Assembly (NCBI RefSeq): GCF_038446525.1
Contig: NZ_CP151792.1
Span: 2,170,001-2,234,000, forward strand
Direction: 5' to 3'
DNA length: 64,000 nt
Origin: Methanolobus sp. ZRKC5
Lineage (GTDB): Archaea > Halobacteriota > Methanosarcinia > Methanosarcinales > Methanosarcinaceae
Part shown: positions 1 through 8,725 of the stretch, one piece after another
Layout: each line of letters starts with the position of its first letter
How positions within the stretch are numbered: position 1 is the stretch's first letter
The notes under the pieces: model-generated
The model's database searches: none
What the model was told of the DNA's origin: nothing
Seen by the model: only the letters and a program-made list of their open reading frames with translations
Made by a program: the position numbers and the translations under genes

Positions 1-711
1 GTCCACAATAATTCCCTTGTCGTGAATAACAATTCCGTTCGAAAATGCAATATTGAATGCTTTAAATCGATCATCTTTCTCTTTCAGCATCTTTACCATC
101 TGCTGGCGAAGAATTGTTTCACCAATAGCATCAGCTACAACCCTGAGAAGATCGATATCCTTCTTAAACCATTGCCGAACTTCTACACAATCATCAAACC
201 CTATAAAACCCCAAAGAGATGACCCACAGAAAATTGGCAGGATCATGGTCGAAAGAATACTCTGCTCTGCCAAAATCATTCTATCTTGATCATCGAGCTC
301 CGATGTAGCATGTGCATAATGCTGTCTTGACTGTAAAGTAGGAAGAAGTGTTGTCAATCCGTGACTATAAGGTAGATGTTTCAGAACAGGGTTATCTATT
401 TGCGGCATGATTCCTTCAGTAACGACTTCACATATCTGTGACATGCAAATACCCAATCTATTGTCTTCTTCGTTTTGAAAAATATACGACCTGCTATTCC
501 CCATAGCATGATGCATTATCTCCAGAAGCTCGGGGAAAATTGCATCTATGTTCGTGGACTCAAGTAAAATACGCATACATTGTATTGTCGTTAGCTCATA
601 CTCTTCCCTTCTTATTTTAGCACACTGATGATCGGTGGTATTGTGACTAATACTCCCCAATGCAACATGATTCCCAACTTCACCACAAATCGGGTAATTT
701 CTTTGTAGCAT
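1..711 (-). CDS. GAF (then PAS?) domain sensor protein, C-terminal part outside window
   Basis: An open frame of 237 codons on the minus strand runs off the left edge, so the C-terminus is missing. The visible protein begins MLQRNYPICGEVGNH, has a short helical region, then a typical GAF domain (about residues 40-200, with ILPIFCGSSLWGFIGFDD followed by a helix ending AIGETILRQQM), then DDRFKAFNIAFSNGIVIHDKG, which looks like the start of a PAS domain. This is the layout of a cytoplasmic archaeal sensor or histidine kinase. The frame stays open upstream to a stop at 778-780, so a TTG at 753 is an alternative start; neither start has a clear ribosome binding site. A TATA-like TTTAAA lies near 789-794. 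The gene is co-directional with the chemotaxis genes but separated by 237 bp. The output domain cannot be seen. Confidence 0.7.
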   Translation of the reverse strand, partial: MLQRNYPICGEVGNHVALGSISHNTTDHQCAKIRREEYELTTIQCMRILLESTNIDAIFPELLEIMHHAMGNSRSYIFQNEEDNRLGICMSQICEVVTEGIMPQIDNPVLKHLPYSHGLTTLLPTLQSRQHYAHATSELDDQDRMILAEQSILSTMILPIFCGSSLWGFIGFDDCVEVRQWFKKDIDLLRVVADAIGETILRQQMVKMLKEKDDRFKAFNIAFSNGIVIHDKGIIVD

Positions 712-948
712 ATTTATCAACTCATTTTGAATAAGTAAATATGTAAATAGCAAATGATTTTTTGAACAATTTCGATGTCATACCAAGTTTAAATACTAAA
801 AAAAAGGCTCTGTAGAAATCTTCAATATCGGATACTAATTCAATGAAATATACTATGGGATGCGTTATTCAACATTGAAATCTAATCTCAGTTTCAATCT
901 ACACATGTTGATTTTGATAAGTCTTCGACATCGTCACAAAAAATAAGA

Positions 949-1461
949 TTATGCAGGAACTGATCCCGCATTTTCTAAATGACTAATTTGTACTTTTTGT
1001 TCTTCAGTGAATACTTTATTAATGTCAAGCAATATTAACAATCTTTCATCGAGTTTGCCAACACCATCTATGTATTTTTCACTAATCATTGATGTGATTA
1101 TTTCCGGTGCAGGTTCGATGTTCGCAGTAGAAATCCTCAACACTTCAGTCACAGCATCTACTACTATCCCGGTGACGATATCTCCAATTTCTACAACTAC
1201 TACACGAGATTGATTATTGATTTCTTCATGTGAAAGATTGAATCTGGTTGCAAGATTAATTACCGGAAGTACATTACTTCGGAGATTTATGATACCTTCT
1301 ACATAATCAGGTGCCCGAGGGATTTTGATAATATTTGGTATTCGAATAATTTCCTTGACATTTGATATAGGTATACCATATTCTTCTTTTGAAAGTTGAC
1401 AAATAACAAGTTGAAGCAGCTCTCCTGTAGAGCTGCCGCCATTTATTGTTGATTCTGACAT
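949..1461 (-). CDS. cheW: Chemotaxis coupling protein CheW
   Basis: A 170-residue protein matching the CheW family in length and pattern: LQLVICQLSKEEYGIPISNVKEIIRIPNI at the N-terminus, YVEGIINLRSNVLPVINLATRFNL in the middle, and a second beta-barrel half with VGKLDERLLILLDINKVF. CheW links chemoreceptors to the kinase CheA in the cytoplasm. The gene lies 17 bp downstream of the large chemoreceptor gene on the same strand, so the two almost certainly form one operon and act together. No CheA, CheY or archaellum gene is in the window. The last residues (QISHLENAGSVPA) are less conserved. Confidence 0.93.
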   Translation of the reverse strand: MSESTINGGSSTGELLQLVICQLSKEEYGIPISNVKEIIRIPNIIKIPRAPDYVEGIINLRSNVLPVINLATRFNLSHEEINNQSRVVVVEIGDIVTGIVVDAVTEVLRISTANIEPAPEIITSMISEKYIDGVGKLDERLLILLDINKVFTEEQKVQISHLENAGSVPA

Positions 1462-1478
1462 TTAGAAACCTCATTCAA

Positions 1479-4400
1479 TTATACAAGTAATTTATTCAAA
1501 TCACCGAAATAAACATCCTCGTTTTCATTACCCTGCTTTCTTTTTATGTCATTTCCTCCTTCTTGATCAAGTTTGAATTTAACAACTACAGATTGCATAT
1601 CGGCTGCAACACGCGATAATTCTTGCGAAGACGTTGCAAGCTCCTGCATTGCTGCGGTCTGTTCTTCCACTGTTGCTGAAGCCTCCTGAGTTCCTGCTGC
1701 CGATTGCTCGGAGATTGAAGATACTTCTTCGACAGATGAAGTAACCTCTTCAATGGAAGCTGACTGCTCTTCAGCTGCCGCAGCAATATCCTGGACCATT
1801 TTCACAACCTCACTATTAGCTTCTACAACTTTATTGATTGAATCGACTGCTTCTTCCAAGGATTTAGCACCAATTGCAACATCTCCTGTAGCTTGATCCA
1901 TGGAGGTAACTGCGTTATTCGTGCCTGCCTGCATTGTATGTATGAGTCCAGCAATCTGTTTAGCAGCATTGCCAGAATCCTCTGCAAGCTTTCTCACCTC
2001 ATCTGCAACGACTGCAAATCCACGTCCGTGTTCACCTGCACGGGCAGCTTCAATTGCTGCATTCAGTGCAAGAAGGTTGGTCTGGTCTGCAATGTTTGTA
2101 ATCAGATTCACAATTTCACCAATCTGACTAGATTTTTCAGCCAAGTCATTAATATGTTGAGCAGAATCACCAGCTGCATTTTTTATATTATCCATTTTAA
2201 GCGTAAGATCCTGAGTAACATCACTCAAGTCTCGAACAACATCATTGGAATTGATTGCGTTTTCTGCAGTTTTTTGTGAATTGGTTGCAACTTCCTGGAC
2301 CGACAGTGTCATATCAATCATTGCTTTTGAAACCTCTTCCGTCTTGGAAGATTGCATCTGGGCACCTTTAGCGATCTCATTTATAGTAGTAGTTATCTGG
2401 TCAGCCGATGATGTTATTTCTTCAGATGAAACTGACATCTCCTCTGCAGTCGCAGCAATATTATCTGCATCATTGCGAACAATTGAAACGATTTCATTCA
2501 AAGAATAGCGACAGTTCTCTATACCATCAGTAAGCTCTTTGAACTCACCAACACCTTCAATCTCCACATGACGAGTTAAGTCGTTGTTAGAGAGGGAGGA
2601 AAGTACTGCATTTGAATCGGCAATCATTGCCTGTAGTTCTTGACCAAAATTATCAAGAACATTTGAAAGTTTCTTAAAATCACCACGTGTTTCAAAGTTA
2701 ACTCTGGTATCAAGATGTCCTGAAGCATAAGCTTCAATTATTCTTGATGCTTCTTCAATAGGTGTTACAATAGCATCAAGACAACCATTAATGCCTTCAA
2801 CTATCCTTCTGAAATCACCAGCATGCTTATTGGCATCTGCTCTTGTGTCAAGTTTCCCATCTATACCAGCTTGGGCGAGTGATAAAGAATCATCAACAAG
2901 CGAATTTACTGCATCAATACATTGATTCAGGTTGTTCTTGATTTCGTTGAAATCACCCTTGTATTCATCATTTATCTTTTCAGGAACATCACCTTTGGAG
3001 ATGCGATCAATGTATTCGGCAGCGACATTTAAAGGTCCTATAACTGCATCAAGACAACCATTAACGCCTTCAACTATCCTTCTGAAATCACCAGCATGCT
3101 TATTGGCATCTGCTCTTGTGTCAAGTTTCCCATCTATACCAGCTTGGGCGAGTGATAAAGAATCATCAACAAGCGAATTTACTGCATCAATACATTGATT
3201 CAGGTTGTTCTTGATTTCGTTGAAATCACCCTTGTATTCATCATTTATCTTTTCAGGAACATCACCTTTGGAGATGCGATCAATGTATTCGGCAGCGACA
3301 TTTAAAGGTCCTATAACTGCATCAAGACAACCATTAACGCCTTCAACTATCCTTCTGAAATCACCAGCATGCTTATTGGCATCTGCTCTTGTGTCAAGTT
3401 TCCCATCTATACCAGCTTGGGCGAGTGATAAAGAATCATCAACAAGCGAATTTACTGCATCAATACATTGATTCAGGTTGTTCTTGATTTCGTTGAAATC
3501 ACCCTTGTATTCATCATTTATCTTTTCAGGAACATCACCTTTGGAGATGCGATCAATGTATTCGGCAGCGACATTTAAAGGTCCTATAACTGCATCAAGA
3601 CAACCATTAACGCCTTCAACTATCCTTCTGAAATCACCAGCATGCTTATTGGCATCTGCTCTTGTGTCAAGTTTCCCATCTATACCAGCTTGGGCGAGTG
3701 ATAAAGAATCATCAACAAGCGAATTTACTGCATCAATACATTGATTCAGGTTGTTCTTGATTTCGTTGAAATCACCCTTGTATTCATCATTTATCTTTTC
3801 AGGAACATCACCTTTGGAGATGCGATCAATGTATTCGGCAGCGACATTTAAAGGTCCTATAACTGCATCAAGACAACCATTAACGCCTTCAACTATCCTT
3901 CTGAAATCACCAGCATGCTTATTGGCATCTGCTCTTGTGTCAAGTTTCCCATCTATACCAGCTTGGGCGAGTGATAAAGAATCATCAACAAGCGAATTTA
4001 CTGCATCAATACATTGATTCAGGTTGTTCTTGATCTCGTTGAAATCACCCTTGTATTCATCATTTATCTTTTCAGGAACATCACCTTTGGAGATGCGATC
4101 AATGTATTCGGCAGCGACATTTAAAGGTCCTATAACTGCATCAAGTGTATTGTTGATGCCGCCGGTTATCTGACTCCAACCTCCTTCAAATTTAGATGTA
4201 TCACTGCGACTATCAAGTTTCCCATTTATGGCTGCAGAAGTTAGTTTGGCAGTTTCATCTAATAAATCATGCACAACATCAATACATTGATTAATATTTA
4301 TTTTTACTTTACTAAATTCCCCGTTATAGTCATCAGTTATTTTTTCTAAATTCCTTCCATGTGCTACATCATCAACGAATTGTACAGTTACATTGAGCGG

Positions 4401-4733
4401 GGTAACGACAGCATCAAGTAGTTCATTGATTTTCTGAACAAGTTCTTGATCATCACCTGTGAAATTTTCAGGATTTACACGGCTATCAAGTTTGCCATCT
4501 ATTATCTTTTGTGTTAGGTTGAGTAATTCTGTGTTTATCACAGAACCTTTTAACTCATTTTCTGTATCTGCAAAAATATGATCCAACATCGCATTTATAG
4601 CAGTTACAACTTCTTTATTTGTTCCTGTGAACTTGCTACTTACTCTGGAGCTAATACTTCCATTTTTAACAGCATTAGCTACGTTAATTATCTCTTCTTT
4701 CAATTTGTTATTACAACTAAACAAACCATTCAT
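1479..4733 (-). CDS. Soluble poly-HAMP methyl-accepting chemotaxis protein
   Basis: A 1084-residue chemoreceptor with no transmembrane segment and no recognisable ligand domain. The first two thirds (about residues 20-720) is a chain of roughly 16 HAMP-like units. Five copies of a 91-residue di-HAMP module (one half with [18 protein letters not shown], the other with [19 protein letters not shown]) are almost identical. The C-terminal third is a standard MCP signalling domain: the hairpin tip [21 protein letters not shown] contacts CheW and CheA, and the flanking Glu/Gln-rich helices are likely methylation sites. Poly-HAMP chains in soluble receptors such as Aer2 relay signals between states; what this protein senses is unknown. 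Start: an ATG with GTGAT eight bases upstream; an AT-rich TATA-like stretch lies at about 4791-4801. cheW follows immediately. Confidence 0.93.
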   Translation of the reverse strand: MNGLFSCNNKLKEEIINVANAVKNGSISSRVSSKFTGTNKEVVTAINAMLDHIFADTENELKGSVINTELLNLTQKIIDGKLDSRVNPENFTGDDQELVQKINELLDAVVTPLNVTVQFVDDVAHGRNLEKITDDYNGEFSKVKININQCIDVVHDLLDETAKLTSAAINGKLDSRSDTSKFEGGWSQITGGINNTLDAVIGPLNVAAEYIDRISKGDVPEKINDEYKGDFNEIKNNLNQCIDAVNSLVDDSLSLAQAGIDGKLDTRADANKHAGDFRRIVEGVNGCLDAVIGPLNVAAEYIDRISKGDVPEKINDEYKGDFNEIKNNLNQCIDAVNSLVDDSLSLAQAGIDGKLDTRADANKHAGDFRRIVEGVNGCLDAVIGPLNVAAEYIDRISKGDVPEKINDEYKGDFNEIKNNLNQCIDAVNSLVDDSLSLAQAGIDGKLDTRADANKHAGDFRRIVEGVNGCLDAVIGPLNVAAEYIDRISKGDVPEKINDEYKGDFNEIKNNLNQCIDAVNSLVDDSLSLAQAGIDGKLDTRADANKHAGDFRRIVEGVNGCLDAVIGPLNVAAEYIDRISKGDVPEKINDEYKGDFNEIKNNLNQCIDAVNSLVDDSLSLAQAGIDGKLDTRADANKHAGDFRRIVEGINGCLDAIVTPIEEASRIIEAYASGHLDTRVNFETRGDFKKLSNVLDNFGQELQAMIADSNAVLSSLSNNDLTRHVEIEGVGEFKELTDGIENCRYSLNEIVSIVRNDADNIAATAEEMSVSSEEITSSADQITTTINEIAKGAQMQSSKTEEVSKAMIDMTLSVQEVATNSQKTAENAINSNDVVRDLSDVTQDLTLKMDNIKNAAGDSAQHINDLAEKSSQIGEIVNLITNIADQTNLLALNAAIEAARAGEHGRGFAVVADEVRKLAEDSGNAAKQIAGLIHTMQAGTNNAVTSMDQATGDVAIGAKSLEEAVDSINKVVEANSEVVKMVQDIAAAAEEQSASIEEVTSSVEEVSSISEQSAAGTQEASATVEEQTAAMQELATSSQELSRVAADMQSVVVKFKLDQEGGNDIKRKQGNENEDVYFGDLNKLLV
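2773..4137 (-). repeat. Five tandem 273-bp repeats inside the chemoreceptor gene
   Basis: The pattern gcatcaagacaacc recurs at 2773, 3046, 3319, 3592 and 3865, exactly 273 bp apart, and the sixth boundary at 4138 begins the non-repeated part. The units are in frame (91 codons) and differ by only a few bases: the 3'-most unit encodes VEGI instead of VEGV, and one copy has gatctcgtt for gatttcgtt. Near-identity at DNA level, including synonymous sites, points to recent expansion or gene conversion. Copy number could be wrong if the assembly was from short reads. Confidence 0.95.
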
Positions 4734-5140
4734 TTTATCACTTCTTTATTATTTAGCAATGTATAATCAAATAAACAATACATAGCCACAAATATATATA
4801 CATATCTAATTATTTTTTTGAAGTAGATATTAATTTTTGTTTGACTGCAAAAATAAAAAAACATGTTACAATATAAAACGAAGTTAAAAGATAATATGAA
4901 GTGAAAATACAAACAAAAAGTAATTTATTCTATAAGAATGACATAAAAAAGGTGGCTCTGTAGAAAACCTATTGAAATTAGCATTTGTTGATTCAAGTTG
5001 ACAAATTATGTCAGTAATAATCAGTACATTTTTATTAATTATGTATTATTGTTTGCCCCATAATTCAGAGGATTTCTACAAAACCTAAAAAATCCAGATT
5101 TCAAAACAATAGTGTAGTACTAGAAGATAGGAGTGGTTAA
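4734..5140. other. Intergenic region between chemoreceptor and regulator
   Basis: AT-rich region holding the chemoreceptor promoter (minus strand) and the promoter of the plus-strand regulator. The only other structure seen is the small inverted-repeat element at 4954-5085. The 60-codon minus frame at 4730-4912 has no protein-like composition and is not called. Confidence 0.6.
4954..5085. mobile_element. Possible small inverted-repeat element (MITE-like relic)
   Basis: The stretch starts with ggctctgtagaaaacc (4954-4969) and ends with ggatttctacaaaacc (5070-5085); the second is the reverse complement of the first at 13 of 16 positions. The 132-bp interior codes for nothing evident. No convincing target duplication is seen. 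Similar single ends occur at 806-820 (ggctctgtagaaatc) and 5929-5949 (ctttgtagaaatcctcaata), so this is probably a family of IS-derived terminal repeats scattered around the chemotaxis locus. It is unrelated to the IS66-type ends elsewhere in the window. Confidence 0.45.
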
Positions 5141-5935
5141 TTGCATTTAATTTTGTATGAGGTAGTATGCTTTTCGAAAAGAAGAAGAGATTTGCTTTTA
5201 CTTCTTAATGAAGGGGAAAAAGATATTGATGAAATAAAGAGAGTTATGGCTGTAACTTCAACTTCAATTTTACCGCAAATTAAAATAATGAAAAAAGCCG
5301 GGCTTATAGATCAGCAAGCCGACAAACATTACGTTTTATCAAAGATAGGTACATTAGTTGTTGCAAAGTTAAAATATTTGTGCGATATATGCTCTCTATT
5401 TGATACTGATACACAATACTGGATGAAACATGATTTAAGCTTAATTCCGGAAGAGTTACTTTATAACATTGGCGAAATTTGTGAATGTAGTATACTTCAA
5501 TCAAATCCAATAAGTCCTTTTGAGCCATGTGAGGAATGCATAGATTGTCTAAATAAATCAAAAGTTATAAATTCGGTACTGATGTTTGTTCACCCTACTT
5601 ATCCATCTATTTTCGCAAAACATGCACAAAATGGGAGGGAAATCACTTTAATAGTTGGCGAGCAGGTTTTTGATTTCTATAAAAAGAATTATAAAGAGGA
5701 ATTTGATGCCTTGATCGACGGAAAGAATTCACGTCTTTTTTTAGTCAAAGAAAACAGTAAACCGTTTTTATTTATTAATACTGATGCCTTTATGTCACTA
5801 AGCCTGCCAGATGAGGGTGGAGTTTATGATCTTAAACCGATTTGCAGTTATAGCCCAAGATCATTAAAATGGGGTGAAGATCTGTTTAATCATTATCTGC
5901 AAATATATGATCTGGAATCCATTTTGACTTTGTAG
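5141..5935 (+). CDS. Winged-helix transcriptional regulator, methanogen DUF1724-type
   Basis: A 264-residue protein with an N-terminal ArsR-like winged helix (KRRRDLLLLLNEGEKDIDEIKRVM ending about residue 75) and a C-terminal domain of the kind found in many methanogen regulators (SLPDEGGVYDLKPICSYSPRSLKWGEDLFNHY). Such proteins are abundant in Methanosarcina and several control methylotrophy or stress genes; the target here is unknown. The start is a TTG at 5141 with GGAGTGG five bases upstream, which decides it over internal ATGs. Oddly, the stop codon lies within a copy of the ctttgtagaaatcctcaata repeat, so the last few residues (ESILTL) may derive from an inserted element. Confidence 0.85.
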   Translation: MHLILYEVVCFSKRRRDLLLLLNEGEKDIDEIKRVMAVTSTSILPQIKIMKKAGLIDQQADKHYVLSKIGTLVVAKLKYLCDICSLFDTDTQYWMKHDLSLIPEELLYNIGEICECSILQSNPISPFEPCEECIDCLNKSKVINSVLMFVHPTYPSIFAKHAQNGREITLIVGEQVFDFYKKNYKEEFDALIDGKNSRLFLVKENSKPFLFINTDAFMSLSLPDEGGVYDLKPICSYSPRSLKWGEDLFNHYLQIYDLESILTL

Positions 5936-5967
5936 AAATCCTCAATATTCAGGCGGCAATAAAAGTC

Positions 5968-6161
5968 GTAACTATTCAGCCTGATAAAAACACTATCAAT
6001 AGCAATCTTGACAAAAAGTTGAGACCTACATTTTATTAGGATCATTAATTTTGATTGTTGCCATTGATTGCTTTTTTGATTCTTAGGTTGTTAGTGAGCA
6101 AACATCTCCGTTTTGATTAAATCAGTATCAATAGGCTAATTGTGGTAGGCTGAATAGTTAC
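5968..6161. mobile_element. IS66-related MITE, copy 1 (194 bp)
   Basis: Non-coding element bounded by GTAACTATTCAGCCTGA and its inverted copy ending at 6161. The same 15-bp ends (GTAACTATTCAGCCT) bound the two IS66 elements of this window. The interior closely matches the MITE at 47932-48126 but not the IS66 interior. The flanking octamers (taaaagtc and gagaattc) differ, so no target duplication remains, suggesting a deletion or recombination after insertion. It truncates the integrase remnant on its right. Confidence 0.85.
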
Positions 6162-6311
6162 GAGAATTCTTGCATCAGACAGGCCTTCAGCGTATAATAC
6201 GTTCACGAATGAAAAAATAGTATCCTTGTTTTTCTGTGAGTAAGTTGCTTCAATTATTCTCTTTTCAGCAGCTGCAATATCCTTTTTATAATTATATAGT
6301 CCCATACTCAA
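6162..6311 (-). pseudogene. Truncated tyrosine recombinase (integrase) N-terminus
   Basis: About 50 codons on the minus strand encode MGLYNYKKDIAAAEKRIIEA followed by SQKNKDTIFSFVNVLYAEGLSDARI, which resembles the N-terminal SAM-like domain of archaeal XerA/phage-type integrases (pattern SEKNKELIL..F...GLS..RI). At 6161 the frame runs into the MITE and the catalytic domain is missing. It sits 72 bp from the 3' end of tRNA-Ser, the usual place for an integrase of a tRNA-inserted element, so this is probably the relic of such an element. The start could be 6311 or 6305. Family assignment rests on a short stretch. Confidence 0.55.
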
Positions 6312-6383
6312 TACTTCCTCATTTTCGCATATATTTCAAAGGTATGCTTAGTGAAAGTATTAGGCGTAGAACTGTATTTTTTA

Positions 6384-6497
6384 CGCCGAGGTTGGGATTT
6401 GAACCCAAGCACTCCTCCCGGAGAAACCGGTCTCGAGCCGGTCGCGTATGGACTCCGCAGCTATTGCTGACGGATTAGTCCGCTCTGCCACCTCGGC
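6384..6497 (-). tRNA. tRNA-Ser(CGA) with an apparent D-arm intron
   Basis: The 7-bp acceptor stem is GCCGAGG/CCTCGGC, discriminator G at 6384, no encoded CCA. The T arm (TTGGG/CCCAA around TTCAAAT), a long variable arm (CTCC/GGAG) and the anticodon stem ACCGG/CCGGT with loop CTCGAGA give a class II tRNA; anticodon CGA is at 6433-6435, so serine. The gene is 114 nt, about 28 nt too long. The extra bases fall between the D loop and the 3' D-stem strand. Removing 6446-6473 leaves an 86-nt tRNA with a perfect GCA/TGC D stem. The insertion folds with exon 1: GGACT pairs with AGTCC, leaving 3-nt bulges AAT and ATA, as in a bulge-helix-bulge splice site. The tRNA call is firm; intron boundaries are inferred. 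Confidence 0.9.
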
Positions 6498-6553
6498 ACA
6501 TGGCACTTTGAGCTTGAAGGTCTTAATCTCTTAAAAAGGTAACGAGGTAATGT

Positions 6554-7774
6554 TTAGAAGTCAAAGAGGGAACTCTGATTCTTCTTTTGGGTGGCAGGCT
6601 CTTCCTCCTTTATGTTCTGTGGAATTTCTATATGGCCGTACTGGCCACCGCCACCGGGGTGGATTATCAGTTTCTTTTCTCTGAAGGCAAGTATTGCATT
6701 TGCCACACGTTTATCCAGAAAATCCATTTCGCTGACCTCTGCTTTCAGGAGAACATTCAATTCATTATCATATCTTTCCATCAGTCCGTTCCAGGCAGTC
6801 TGCACTCCTTTGGTGTTTATGCTTGCATGTCCAATGGCTGTCATTATTATCTCCGAAAGGGGCATCAGGTGTACATAAGGTGGTCTGTGTGGTGGATGCT
6901 TTGGTTCATCGAAATTCGCAAGCTCATTTACCCTGTCTTTAACACCTTTTTTGACCAGACCATTGCATTTGGTGCATTTCCAGTTGCTTGCCAGACATTC
7001 TTCAAAGCTGTAATGTGTAAAGCATTTGATGCATGCGGATTCATTGTACTTTCCTTCCTGGGGGTAGAATCCTGCATTATAAGTCACTCCATATCCATCT
7101 TCTCTCATTATCGCTTTTTGCAGTCCTTCAAAGGAAACTTCAGGGACATTGATCTGGTTGAATTCCCGTGCAAGTTTGTTGGACCAGGGGGAGTGTGCAT
7201 CTGAGTTTGAAAGGAAAGTCAGCCTGTGAAGCTCTTCTATTTTGTCCGCATAGTCGCTGTCTGCACTCAAGCCAAGTTCAAGAAATGAAATGTAGTCTGT
7301 CATATCGCCATAGCAGCTTTCGAGTGAATCGTGGTAAGCATACAATGCGGTCCATGGTGTGAATGCATGGCAGGGACCTATCATTGCATTTATGTCCTTT
7401 GCTATCTCGGCAATATCGTGTCCATTTAGCCTGACCGTGGGTCTTCCGTCAGCCATAAGGTTGCAGTGTTTGCTTAATCGCTCGGCAAGCTCTTCAGCTT
7501 TTGATATAGATGGTAAAATTAGTAAATGGTGTACACGACTGTTGTCTTCCACTTCAGTAGTGATTATAAAATTAGTTTTTCCGATGGTTATAGTCTCATC
7601 ATCAATTGCTGCTTTTTTGATTTCTTTTAACCATTCGGGATGTGTGCAGTCCCCGGTTGCAACCAAGTCTACACCTTTTTTCGCCGCTTCTTCCGCCATT
7701 ACTGGCAGTTCCATTTTATTCGAACAAGCCATCGAATATTTGGAATGAAGGTGAAGGTCAGCATTAATTAACAT
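6554..7774 (-). CDS. endoQ: Endonuclease Q (EndoQ), PHP-type DNA repair nuclease
   Basis: A 406-residue protein. Residues 1-240 form a PHP phosphoesterase domain (NADLHLHSKYSMACS, VATGDCTHPEW, GPCHAFTPW, LSNSDAHSPWS), with metal-binding His/Asp residues visible. A zinc-finger region (about 257-282, CIKC...CTKC) and a helix-hairpin-helix-like tail follow. EndoQ cleaves DNA 5' of deaminated bases (uracil, hypoxanthine) and abasic sites in Thermococcales and some methanogens. The last residues, QSSLFDF, resemble a PCNA-interacting peptide, consistent with the reported PCNA partnership. It is the last gene of the priS-led minus-strand cluster, 6 bp after the PAC2-family gene. Confidence 0.88.
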   Translation of the reverse strand: MLINADLHLHSKYSMACSNKMELPVMAEEAAKKGVDLVATGDCTHPEWLKEIKKAAIDDETITIGKTNFIITTEVEDNSRVHHLLILPSISKAEELAERLSKHCNLMADGRPTVRLNGHDIAEIAKDINAMIGPCHAFTPWTALYAYHDSLESCYGDMTDYISFLELGLSADSDYADKIEELHRLTFLSNSDAHSPWSNKLAREFNQINVPEVSFEGLQKAIMREDGYGVTYNAGFYPQEGKYNESACIKCFTHYSFEECLASNWKCTKCNGLVKKGVKDRVNELANFDEPKHPPHRPPYVHLMPLSEIIMTAIGHASINTKGVQTAWNGLMERYDNELNVLLKAEVSEMDFLDKRVANAILAFREKKLIIHPGGGGQYGHIEIPQNIKEEEPATQKKNQSSLFDF

Positions 7775-7780
7775 TTTATT

Positions 7781-8557
7781 TTAGCCAATATATCTGAGGT
7801 CCTCATCATTGACAGTACTCATTTCCGGCATTCCTTTCTGTTGCTGTTCTACTTCCTTAAGCCTTGCAACGATCTTTTCCATTTCCTTGGCACGCTCTTC
7901 AAGAGGTCCCACGTCAATGTTGAGCTCGAATATCTTGCAGATGACCTTTAGTAGTGACTGTGCACTTTTCGGATCAACAAGATAACCGGAAGTGAGCCCC
8001 ATAAGGCATGCTGCATCTATCTTTTCTAATTTGCTCATGCCAAGCAAAAGTCCGGAAGCACCAACAATTCCTCCACCCGGCTCGTTTTCCTTGAAATTCA
8101 CTCCGTACTCCTTGAGTTCTTCGATCATTTCCGGGTTGTTTACTGCACCGAGTACCTCCTCAGAATAGGTCAGTTGTCCGGTGGGGAATCCTCCAAGTGT
8201 GTATATTCTCTGTACTCCGAACTCACGGGCAATGTCAAGGTAAAGTGTACAGAGCTTGTAATGTCCTTCTGTGGAAGAACTCTGGTGATCCCCTATAAGT
8301 GCAAGAATGTCATGCTTTTCTGTTTTGCATACATACATCTCATTATTGACCAAGTGGGTCTCACTGTTCTCATCAACAAGAACCTGAGGTGGAAAATGCT
8401 GGGAATAGATTTCCAGTATCTTTTCTGCGTTGAGTTCTTCTACCAGGTGCTCCGCAACAAGTTTACCAACATGGCCGACTCCGGGAAGTCCTACGATAAA
8501 TACCGGATTATTTAGCTGAACGTCTTCTTTGATACGAATTACTTCAATTTCCTGCAT
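7781..8557 (-). CDS. PAC2-family protein (proteasome assembly chaperone type)
   Basis: A 258-residue PAC2-family protein: NNPVFIVGLPGVGHVGKLVAEHL near the N-terminus, LIGDHQSS, then YTLGGFPTGQL and a Gly-rich GGGIVGASGLLLGMSKLEKIDAAC. Archaeal members include PbaB, a chaperone-like protein linked to proteasome assembly, but the exact role of this subgroup is not established. A coiled-coil tail (about residues 215-245) follows. The ATG at 8557 overlaps the 3' end of nop10 by 19 bp, so the genes are translationally coupled. This position next to nop10 and aIF2alpha recurs in many Euryarchaeota. Confidence 0.88.
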   Translation of the reverse strand: MQEIEVIRIKEDVQLNNPVFIVGLPGVGHVGKLVAEHLVEELNAEKILEIYSQHFPPQVLVDENSETHLVNNEMYVCKTEKHDILALIGDHQSSSTEGHYKLCTLYLDIAREFGVQRIYTLGGFPTGQLTYSEEVLGAVNNPEMIEELKEYGVNFKENEPGGGIVGASGLLLGMSKLEKIDAACLMGLTSGYLVDPKSAQSLLKVICKIFELNIDVGPLEERAKEMEKIVARLKEVEQQQKGMPEMSTVNDEDLRYIG

Positions 8558-8718
8558 AGATCTCCCTCTTTTCTCGCTAATCTACGATATTTGCCATAAG
8601 GATCTTTTGGGGAAAATCTTGCAGGTTGTGGCCTAACAGCTTTCAAACCACATGTAGGGCAAATAGTTTCAAGGGTATATCTGCCACATTTCTGACATCT
8701 GAAGATTTTTTGTCCCAA
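8539..8718 (-). CDS. nop10: H/ACA RNP component Nop10
   Basis: A 59-residue protein: MGQKIFRCQKCGRYTLETIC then PTCGLKAVRPQPARFSPKDP and YGKYRRLARKEGDLCRKLK. It has the two CxxC pairs of the zinc ribbon and the PPARFSPxDxYxxYR-type motif typical of Nop10, which with Cbf5, Gar1 and L7Ae forms the H/ACA pseudouridylation complex. The start is a TTG at 8718 with GTGAG about eight bases upstream. It lies 7 bp downstream of aIF2alpha and overlaps the PAC2 gene, as expected for this conserved cluster. Confidence 0.95.
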   Translation of the reverse strand: MGQKIFRCQKCGRYTLETICPTCGLKAVRPQPARFSPKDPYGKYRRLARKEGDLCRKLK

Positions 8719-8725
8719 AGGTATC

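Noticed and set aside
22-289. Plus-strand ORFs at the left edge
   Set aside because: The minus strand encodes an unmistakable GAF domain across the same bases.
2932-4017. Four identical 88-codon plus-strand ORFs
   Set aside because: They are the antisense shadow of the 273-bp repeats in the chemoreceptor gene; they have no ribosome binding site and exist only because the repeat exists.
2773-4137. Regular 273-bp repeats considered as a CRISPR array
   Set aside because: Units are in-frame coding sequence without alternating unique spacers; they encode HAMP modules.
4730-4912. 60-codon minus-strand ORF upstream of the chemoreceptor
   Set aside because: AT-rich promoter region; aromatic-rich translation without family resemblance.
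6236-6478. 80-codon plus-strand ORF
   Set aside because: It lies antisense to the integrase remnant and the tRNA-Ser gene.
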